NCBI GenBank assembly: GCA_025917655.1
Contig: CP084613.1
Span: 4,628,501-4,692,500 of the forward strand
DNA: 64,000 nt
Direction of reading: 5' to 3'
DNA from: Chlorella sorokiniana
Taxonomy: Eukaryota; Chlorophyta; Trebouxiophyceae; Chlorellales; Chlorellaceae
Shown: positions 56,458 through 64,000 of the stretch, piece by piece
Position numbering within the stretch: position 1 is the first letter of the stretch
Layout of the letters: every line of letters begins with the position of its first letter
Position numbers and translations under genes: made by a program
The notes under the pieces: generated by a model
Told to the model about the DNA's origin: nothing
The model's database searches: none
What the model saw: only the letters and a program-made list of their open reading frames with translations

Positions 56458-59400
56458 ATTAACGACGTGTTCAGTCGTCTATATGTACTCTGGTAAATGC
56501 AAAGCCAACACAAAGCTTCAAACATGGTAGCAACCCTGCTTCTTTACATGTTGCGTTAGGTGTGCATGTCGATCAGTACACGTAATCAAGTGTCCTTACT
56601 GGTGCACCAACGGTCTAGTAGAGGGATGTGGTGTTGCACTGCCCGGGTCGTCTAGGAATTATGAGCATGTGCCGGCCGATTAAGTGTCAGTTCAGAAGTT
56701 CCTGATTTTAGTATCCCCAATCATTTTATTGTGGGGTGGCCCAAAGGTGGAATGAATAAGGGGTGCAAAGGATATAGGCAATGTTGCACAATGAATTAGG
56801 GGAGACCAAGCCAACAAGTGGGATCATCATGCAACAACAAGCTAGGCTGATAGTTAGCTGTTTACAAAAAGGAACCAAACTAACGCATCACAAGTGCCTC
56901 AAGTTTGTTGACGAGTTGCTGGCATCCCTATAATGTCATTGAGGCTAAGCTTTCCAAACATCTGAACCGAGGGGTGAAGCAAAGAGGGCGCATCCGTATC
57001 TCTCACCACACACTACAAAGTCTCTCATCGCCGGTTGCAATGCGTCATTAAAAAACCAGAAAGGCAGCGAAACGCTAGAAGGTGTTCATGTCAGCATCCA
57101 TGAAGGTGTACTGTCTTGGTGTTGCAAGGGCTACACCGCTGCATAGCGCCAAAAGGATTAAGAACTTCATCATAAATGTCGCCACTTTGCTGTAGTACTT
57201 GTAAACCCTTCCTCACACACTCTTAGTTGTAAGAAGACTTAAACCATACATATAGCCTGAAAACAGAGGTATTATGTAGTAAGCGCGGGGCGGGCGGCCC
57301 CGCAGGGTGGGGGTTGGGGTGTGCAAAGTGGGGTGGGGTGCCACAGGGCAGCAAGGGTGCCAGTGGTGGTGCAGTGTGTGGGAGGGTAGGTGGAGGAGGT
57401 GGGCTGGCTGGGTGATAAGTGGAGGCAAAGGGAGGAGGGGGGGCACGAGCGGGACGCACGCGCGGGCCCAGGCATGATCAACCCACCTGCTGAGCCTTGT
57501 GGAGCAGCCTGGTTCTGCTGGGGCATGGTGTGCACCTGCACATGTGAGGAAGGTTGAGGTGTGTGAGGTCAGTGGGGCAATGTGCTGCATGGGTGCGACA
57601 TGCGACGCCGGCGCCCGCAGCGCTCCGGCGACGAGCGGAGGCTGGGTGCCCTGGCCCCACCAATCATGCTGCAGGCAAGCAGGAATGCAAGCCTGCAGCA
57701 TCCAGCTCATACTATAGGTCATGCTGGTGGTTGCTGGCAGGTTTGCCAGGCCAGCGTCACACCAGGCTTGGAATGCGCAGCGCACGTCAGTGCAGTGCAG
57801 GGAGTGCTGAGCAGCAGCAGACTTCCCCAGGCGACCCCCGCACCTCGGCCGGCGGCTGCGGGGATCGACTATGGCAGCTGTCGTGGGGCGGTTTGAAGGG
57901 CGATGCAGGCAACAACGGTCGGTTTCAGGGCTGGGGAAGTCGGTGCCCTCAGCACGGCGTCGCTGCGCTTGCTGGCACGCGCATTGTGCTGGGATGAAGG
58001 GAGAGGTGTGCCTGGGCGGTGCAGGCGCGTCCCGTGGTGCGGGTGGACTGTGGTTTGGGCGGGGGAGCGAGGGCAAGGATGGGGGACCTTCAAACGATGC
58101 AGATGGACGTTGCGAACGAGGATTGAGGGCGCACGCTTGTTGGGAGGCGTGGTCCAAAACAGCCCTGGTGGGGTGTACCTGCAGGTACTCCATCCGGCCC
58201 GAGCCGTTGGAAGGGCGAGCGGCTGCTGGAAAACGTTTGTGCGAGTGTGTGATCTCGATCTGAGGGGCGCCCCGATAGCCTGTTGGCCTCCAGCTGCCGC
58301 CAGCCCCAGCTGTGGTACACCCAGCTGTTGTACCTCTGCTGGAGGGGGCTGGCCGGCGCAGGCCATCCTTCCTCTCCTGCAACGCTTCTCCGTATTTAAT
58401 GCGTCGTTTGCCACCTGCACCCCGCCCGGCTGTCGCCCCCTTCGCCAGGCGATGGCCGGTTAGTTCCTATTTGTACATAGCCCTGCGCGCCTTCAGAACT
58501 CTAGAGGTGTACGTCAGACGCCTAATGGCGCAGCGCAGCCGTGCGACCGTGCAGAGCAGAACCGGGCTTGGCACTCCTCTGCCACTGCTGGCGGCACTGC
58601 CTGCGCAGCATGGGACGTGCTGCTGTGGTTGTGTGGGTGACATGCTGGAGGTCAGGCATTCATGGATGCCATCACAATGGTGTATGGTTGCCAGGATCAG
58701 GTTTGCAGCCTGGATGAACAGCCCATGGAGCCTGGGGAGGTTTCCCTCGCCGCGGGCGCGCGAGGCTTTTGCGGGAATGTTGCGCGCATGTCGTCAGACT
58801 TCAGGCAGGAGTGTTCAGTGATGGTTAGATGGCCCAGTACCTGCACTTTGTGTTTGGTTGAGCTGTGGTGGTGTTTGTTGTGAGGATGTCAGCTGTGGCA
58901 ACAAAGAAGTATGGTGTGGGGAGTGGTTGGCTCCACACGCACTGCGGGGGGGCGTCGCATACGCTTGCCTTCAAGGTGCAGCTGGCATGTTTTGCAGGTT
59001 GACAAGCTGCAGTGTGTAGCTGTATGCTGGTGCATCAGTGGTGATGAGTTTCTCAAGCTGTGCAAGTTGTGGCAGAGGTTGGACAAGACTGTGCCATGGT
59101 GCTCAGTTGTCAGCGGGCACCGAAAGGAGTCATGATATGATAGAAGTGCAGCCATGGTGCCTCTCAATGGTCTAGAAGCTTTTGCTGGCTTGTTTCTTCA
59201 TGTTCTGTAAGGATGAGCAAGTATCTGCAGTTAATCTCACCAGAAAGATGTGACTGTGAGCTGGACCAATTTTTCAGTGAAACTGTGTCACACTGCTGGA
59301 TGGGCAGAGATGGGTACACCAAGTTCAAGGCAGATTCTAATAGGCTGCACACTTACTGTATGCTAGTACAGTACAGGAAAGCTTCCTGCAAAGTTACAGC

Positions 59401-59837
59401 TCGGTATTGCACCATTTGGATGTAGTATGTCATGTCATTGTGTGTAATCAAGTGTGTTTCTGCCTCAGTCTTGACATGCTCTGATAGCATTGCACCACCT
59501 CCAGGACTGGTTTTGCAGGTTTAAAAGCTTGTCCAGTCTTGCTTTGGTGTATGCAAGGTGAATGCAAGCTTGGAGCTCAGTATTAACACCATTTAGATGT
59601 GAGTTCACATGATGGGGTGCTGCCTGCAAAGTGCAGCAGCACCACAGGGTGAGCAGATTTCACAGAACCACCTCCAGGGCTCATAACAATCGACAGCAAG
59701 TTTCCCCTAGCTCAAATACGTGTACAATGGCTGGTCATAAACTTTCAGCACGTAAATGCACGATTTGATGCCAGCATTGATGTGGCTGACCTTGAGTTTC
59801 CCTGCTGCCAGCCTGCACGGTCATGCCTCCCCGCCAG
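56458..59837. other. Gene-poor region with no supported coding sequence
   Basis: After the RUNKEL-like stop the sequence is AT-richer (56460-57250), then GC-rich again (57280-58460), then of intermediate composition (58460-59840). TGTAA occurs near 57195 and 57225, too far for a sure assignment to the RUNKEL-like transcript. The longest open frame (minus, 57213-58382) is Pro/His/Arg-rich without domain, splice or codon signals and looks like chance. The 58460-59840 part has many TGCA/GCAAG words and short phrases of coding-like texture and could be an eroded transposon. Confidence 0.35.
57283..57345 (+). repeat. G-run tract with GC-rich palindrome
   Basis: Runs of GGGG follow a GCGGGGC...GCCCCGC inverted pair near 57285-57305. 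They lie outside any supported gene. Confidence 0.45.
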
Positions 59838-60052
59838 AGCGCCGATTTCGCTCGAACAAAGGCCGGATCCAATGTTTTTGCTCATGAAAACATAAGAATC
59901 GAGCGAGTCTGACGCGATTGGAGCAGGTCGGTGCCAACATGTTGTCAGTGCAGGGAAGTGCAAGTTCGCCAGCGCGCCGTTTCCGCTCGAACAAAGGCCG
60001 GAAACAAGGTTTTTGCTCATGAAAACATAAGAATCGAGCGAGTCTGACGCGA
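59838..60052 (+). repeat. Two direct copies of an ~80-bp repeat, 135-bp period
   Basis: Copy 1 is 59838-59917 and copy 2 is 59971-60052. Both contain CTCGAACAAAGGCCGG (starting at 59851 and 59986) and both end with a conserved block that includes TTTTTGCTCATGAAAACATA and GAATCGAGCGAGTCTGACGC. The spacer between copies is unique. Only a few positions differ between copies, so the duplication is recent or selected. Nothing similar was seen elsewhere in the window. Confidence 0.85.
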
Positions 60053-60420
60053 ACGCAGCAACTTGGTTTCACACTTTTTCAGTGGTCAGCTGGTGGTGCT
60101 GGGGCAGCAGAACAGCATGGCTTTGTTGTCAGGCGGTGGATTTCGATGCTGTAACTTGCAGGCCAGCCCTGGAACACTTTTGAGCAGCATCCACGAAAGG
60201 AAGCACGTGGATTGGTCCTCTATTCACCACTCTGCACTTGCACCTGCACTTGCACCCCCATCAGGCCAGAGTACACAGCATAAGTTTGCTGCCAGGAGGT
60301 GCATTGTTGGCCTGAAAATTGCATGCCCTTGCTGCAGGGGTGGTGCAGCATGCATGCAGCTGAGTGCAGGCACAATGTGCAAGGGTAGCCCATGCAAGAC
60401 CAGCTTGGGCCCTCCTGGCA

Positions 60421-60439
60421 CCCCTTGCCATGCAAGGGG
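60421..60439 (+). repeat. Perfect hairpin, 8-bp stem
   Basis: CCCCTTGC, a three-base loop, then GCAAGGGG. Confidence 0.6.
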
Positions 60440-60541
60440 GCATGGCTGTGTGGGTTGCAGATGGCAGGCTGCATGCCTCCACTGATGGCACATTGGGTCC
60501 CCCAGCACCCCACGTGCATCATTGCCACTGGTACTGCAGTT

Positions 60542-60564
60542 GTACTGCAGTGCCCCTGCAGTAC
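60542..60564 (+). repeat. Perfect hairpin, 9-bp stem
   Basis: GTACTGCAG, a five-base loop, then CTGCAGTAC. A further direct copy of GTACTGCAG lies at 60531-60539. Confidence 0.65.
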
Positions 60565-61095
60565 AGGCCCCCAGCAGGGCAGCCAGGGGGCTTCCACCCA
60601 CTCCCTCAGAACAGTGGGCTCTTGGGGTGCACCCTCCCACCACCACCTCCCACACACCCTCACTGACACGCCCACAAAATAACATTTTGCATAGCATGGC
60701 ATTCTGCCACATGCAAAACACACTTTGGGCTCCAATGCACACCCACCCCAGTGCATGCCCCTCTGAACTCACCAAAAAACACTCTCACAACCCACAACAC
60801 ACACCCCCACACCCACAACACCACAACTAACACCCACACCAAAGCATCAACCATTCCAACACACGCCGACACACGCCGCCGCCACCACCAACCCCCCAAC
60901 CACCCTCCCTGAAAAAGTGCCAGCTCATTGAAAACGTGATGTGCTTGCAATGTTTACACTCACAAACAATCAAAAACACTCAGCAACACTCACAGACACT
61001 CAGCAAAGCACTCCAGCACCACTCCAGCTCGCGCACGCACCGCCGCTCAGCCGCCCATCCGCCACATGCTCCAACTCAGCCCATCAGCCTCACCC

Positions 61096-62188
61096 TCACC
61101 CTCCCTTTCCTAAGCTGCTGGGGGTGTTCTTGCCATACTTGTGGCTCCTGGGCTGCACACATCTCCACTTCTTCGTCCAAAACCTCTGGCTCACATTGAA
61201 CGCGTCGTCCGCCACCGCCACGTGCCACGGAGCCGCGCATGACTTGTCATGGCACTCACCCAGATGGGCCACAATGTACCTCTTCTTCCTCCTCCCACCC
61301 CTGGGGCCCCTTGGCCTTGCATCAAAGGGACACTGGGACAGCTCTGCAGGGGCACCAGGCCTCTGCTCACACACTGCCGCCGCCGCGGCAGCGCCGCCGC
61401 CGCTGCCGCCGCCAACATAACACGACGCTCACCGGTGTACCCATTCTTCATGTACGCCACCAAAACGTGCAGGCTGACGTGAACACGAAGCTTCGACTCC
61501 GCCTGCGACACGCCAACCGCCTCAGAAAGCACAAACCGCTGGAGTACTGCTGCCACGTACCGCTCACCTGCGCTCGGGGCTTCGTCCAAGCGCCCCGTTT
61601 GCCCTCCTTCAGCGCCAGGACGCCGTAAAGGTCGAATTGCAGGTACGCGTACCCGTCCGGGTTGCGGCTCAGCACCACCACCCGCCGGTCCGGCGGCCGG
61701 GCGCTGCCGCCAGGCAGCGCCCGCACCTCTGCAAAGTTCTCAGCAAGCCTCCTCTTGCAGGCTGGCAGCACACACCCACTGTAGATGTCATCCTCCTTCT
61801 TCCAGTGCATGCTGTCCTTCACCAGCTTGGGCCACTGCAGCCAGCTGTCCTCCGCCGACGCCGCCGACAGCGCCACGCCGTGCCCGGCATCGACGCCCAA
61901 CAAGGTGAAGGACTGCAGCTGCTGGGAGCCCTTGAAGCAGGGGTGCAGCACATGCCTCACCACATCCTCCCACTCAGACTTGCTGACCCTCACAACTGAC
62001 AGCTGCCTGCTGCCATCCTCCAGCACTGTGCACCTCAGCAAGCTGGGCGCCTCGTCCGAAAGGCACCCCAAACCCAGCTTGTCCTCGTACTTCTGCCTGC
62101 CTGGCCCCCCCTCCTGGCTGTCACCCTCTTCCCTTTCTGCCTGGTGGTCACCATGATTCTGCAGTGCATGCACAGGGGTTGGGATCAC
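61096..62188 (-). CDS. Mobile-element protein with His-Cys-box-like nuclease motif
   Basis: Three exons join in phase: 62188-61568, 61502-61433 (70 bases) and 61343-61096, giving 312 residues. The N-terminal 200 residues are of unknown fold (SQLSVVRVSKSEWEDVV-like helices, then RRVVVLSRNPDGYAYLQFDL). The second exon reads AESKLRVHVSLHVLVAYMKN. The third begins ELSQCPFDARPRG, has a basic patch RRKKRYIVAHL, and then the motif HLGECHDKSCAAPWHV with an Asn further on in VADDAFN. The spacing C-x4-C-x4-H-x8-N after a His-Leu pair is that of the His-Cys box (beta-beta-alpha-metal) nucleases such as I-PpoI. The His of HL would be the base, the Asn the metal ligand, and the Cys/His the zinc site. The stop at 61096 follows TPSSL-type sequence. 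The start is uncertain: an acceptor-like CTGCAG at about 62160 suggests an upstream exon. Nuclease function is inferred from the motif only. Confidence 0.6.
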
Positions 62189-62389
62189 ATGGGAGGGTCA
62201 GCACATGGGGAGAGGGGGAGCAAAAAATAGTGGAGCTAAGGGAGCCTGGGGCCTGCGCCTGCGCAACGGCGCAGGCACAGAATGCCTAAAAGCCTAACTA
62301 GAAAAAAATAAAATATCTGAGGAAGGAGCTAGGGGCTCATGCTCTGTGCAGAATCATAGTCTTCAGAAGAGGAGGAGCAAAGGTCAATC

Positions 62390-64000
62390 TCAATGTCCCA
62401 GCCCTCCTCCTCCTCCGCCGCCGCCCCGCCACTCCGGCTCCGCCTTCACCGCCACCAAGCCCGGCTGCTGCTGCTGCAGCTGGGCAAGCTGCTGCACAAC
62501 TTGGGACTGGAACTGCTGCTGCTGCTGGTGCATCTCCACAAGCTGCTGCCTCAGCTCTGCTGGCTTGGGCTCCAGGGCTGGCACCAGGGGCAGCGCAGCA
62601 GGCGCCGCACCCGCCAGCTCCGCCAGCGGGTCCACCGCAGCCGTGCCAGCCTGCTGCAAGGCCACATGCCTGTAGTGCTCCATGTGCAGCTGGGACACCC
62701 TCATCTGCTCCAGCTTGAAGGTGGGGAAGTAGGTGGCCATCCACTGGTACAAGGAGTTGCCCATCCCCCACGCCGCCGACTCGTTGTCCGGGCCAGCGCC
62801 GCCGCGCGACATGCGGTCAGTGATGAACACATGCCTCCCAAACTTGGGGCACAGCCTGACCCACTTCTGCAATGGGGGAGCAGGCAGGGTGGGGTGGTCA
62901 GGCTTGGGCATGCAAGTGGATGCTTGCAAGGGAGGGGCTGGCCGGCGCTGCGCCGGTACCGCTTCCGTACCGCAGCAGCGCACCCACCCACCTTGAAGAT
63001 CCTGGTGACTGAGGAGGAGCTCATGGGGACACCACCATCCAAGGTGCAGAAGGCTGTCTTGGTGCCCTGCACACACACCAAGGGGGCTGGCTCAGAAAAG
63101 CACCACGAGCGCGGCACCGCACACGCCCCCGCAAGCCCGCCCCGCACCTCAGCGGCGATCACGCCGTAGCAGTGGCTGAACCACACATCCATCCAGATGA
63201 GCATGGAGGGGGGAAGGGGTAGGTGATGGGGGCCCTGTCCCTCTGGCTGCTGTGGTCAGAGGTCTTGTGGTGGGGGATGAAGAGGGAGTAACCGCCACCA
63301 GGCGTGCGCAGAATGCCGTTGCCGCGGCAGCGCGACACGCGGCAGCTGCCCATGGGGCAGCTCTCAGGCCAATGGTCAGGGTGGCACAGGGAGGTGAACC
63401 ACTCTGGCCTCCAGGGTGTCAGATGGGCCATCCAGCAGCAGAGCATGAGGCCCTTGCCCCAGGCCTCGGCCGCGGCGCGCACAGCGGGGTGGCCGGGATG
63501 CGTCTCGAACAGGCGCAGCTCTGGGAACTTGAAGGAAGTGGAGGTGACAGTGCTGGTGGCAGGGGAGCCCCCAATTGCATCTGGAAGGGCCTGCAAGGGA
63601 GGGGGAGGGGCAGGCAGCCACATGGGTGGGAGGGGGAGGCACAGCGTACAGCGCACGTACATCGCCCGTACCGCCACCAGTACAGCAGCCCCAGCAAGGT
63701 GCAGAAGGCTGGCACCCACCTTCATGAGCTCCACAGCCTTCTTCTTCTCCTCCTCAATGAAGGCAATGAGCTCAGGGGCATCCTTCCACTTGGCCCCCTC
63801 CATCAGTGCCTTGTAGTCGAACGGCACGTGGCGGCAGATTTTGCGCAGCTGGTGCTTGAGGCTGGCAAGCTGGCTCTCCTGCTCCTTGAACTGCCTCTGC
63901 TTGGCTGCACCATAGGGCTGGGGGCTGAGGCCTTGAGGAAGTGCAGCAGCCTGAGGACAGAGTGGCAGGTCTTGGCCATGTAGTCGCGCCGCGCCGCCTC
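62390..64000 (-). CDS. Tyrosine-recombinase-like protein (Crypton/YR element), truncated by the window edge
   Basis: Four exons can be read: 64000-63720, 63590-63148, 63066-62992 and 62866-62390; the N-terminus lies beyond 64000. Exon a: RRDYMAKTCHSVLRLLHFLK, then a basic helical part KEQESQLASLKHQLRKI and FDYKALMEGAKWKDAPELIA, as in a SAM-like core-binding domain. Exon b: WGKGLMLCCWMAHLTPWRPE WFTSL (candidate first catalytic Arg) and GGGYSLFIPHHKTSD (candidate Lys), then PITYPFPP and LIWMDVWFSHCYGVIAAE. Exon c: GTKTAFCTLDGGVPMSSSSV. Exon d: FGRHVFITDRMSRGG (candidate His and Arg), ESAAWGMGNSLYQWMATYFP (candidate nucleophile Tyr), then a Gln-rich tail. The AAxxMGNSxxxW...Y pattern is what I associate with algal YR transposons. 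The frame slips near 63215 and 63920. The tail after the Tyr is long. An alternative is a domesticated recombinase. Confidence 0.6.

Larger units (their letters stand above)
60053..61095. other. Non-coding flank of the mobile element
   Basis: No gene is supported. It is rich in TGCAAG/CTTGCA words, carries two perfect hairpins and then, from about 60650 to 61060, a purine-poor stretch rich in CACA/ACCC words. It may be the 3' flank or terminal region of the element whose genes read leftward from 64000. Confidence 0.35.
61096..64000 (-). mobile_element. Probable mobile element, right part outside the window
   Basis: It comprises the two genes above, same strand, 201 bases apart, both with short spliceosomal introns. 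The element probably starts beyond 64000. No terminal repeats were found inside the window; tyrosine-recombinase elements of the Crypton type lack them. Confidence 0.5.

Noticed and set aside
57213-58382. 389-residue minus-strand frame in the gene-poor region
   Set aside because: Pro/His/Arg composition, no recognisable domain, no splice signals, and it depends on GC-rich DNA having few stops.
60220-60756. Minus-strand frame with repeated Val-Gln
   Set aside because: The repeat comes from a short GTGCAG-type tandem; the rest lacks coding character.
1-64000. tRNA, rRNA, CRISPR array or bacterial operon
   Set aside because: None was seen by eye. Introns, TGTAA signals and plant-type proteins argue for nuclear eukaryotic DNA.

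Overview
The window is nuclear DNA of a GC-rich, intron-dense green alga. The best guess is a trebouxiophyte of the Chlorella type. The evidence is: many short GT-AG introns (and at least one GC-AG), TGTAA poly(A) signals downstream of several stops, Ala/Gly/Gln-rich linkers, and a set of proteins whose closest recognisable relatives are plant ones (ZIP4, ATXR2, OSB, RUNKEL, DDR4-like DDT protein, plant-type FAAH, plastid-type transaldolase). Lineage is inferred from these features only; no rRNA or organellar marker is present.

Layout, left to right. 1-565: 3' end of an unidentified gene (+). 918-6911: meiotic TPR protein ZIP4/SPO22 (+). 7393-11703: a TPR plus J-domain protein carrying three copies of a Cys-rich module (+). 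12130-15415: ATXR2-type SET/MYND-like methyltransferase (-). 15930-19658: plastid-type transaldolase (-). 19965-24884: FAAH-like amidase (+). 25021-27243: unrecognised, probably organelle-targeted protein (-). 27564-28902 and 29474-30580: two weakly supported unknown genes (+). 31470-33235: OSB-type organellar single-strand DNA-binding protein (-). 34320-40768: DDT-domain chromatin protein (+). 41450-44902: unrecognised protein with a hydrophobic segment and coiled coils (-). 45574-48565: coiled-coil protein with a C-terminal membrane segment (-). 48859-56457: RUNKEL/ULK4-like (pseudo)kinase with an ARM-repeat tail (+). 56458-61095: gene-poor DNA with a 135-bp-period repeat and perfect hairpins. 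61096-64000: two intron-containing minus-strand genes of a probable mobile element, one encoding a His-Cys-box-like nuclease motif and the other a tyrosine-recombinase-like protein that runs off the right edge.

The left 56 kb is ordinary mixed-function eukaryotic gene space, arranged as convergent and divergent pairs with no operon logic. The right 8 kb is different: repeat-bearing, poor in genes, and ending in the candidate mobile element, which is the most unusual part of the window.

A caution for anyone using these models. Many exons change reading frame inside regions that are clearly coding, usually as if one base were missing in a G/C-rich run. This happens several times in transaldolase, a highly conserved enzyme. 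I read these as assembly or sequencing deletions, not as pseudogenes. The coordinates below are genomic spans from start to stop; exon edges are given only where they could be read.
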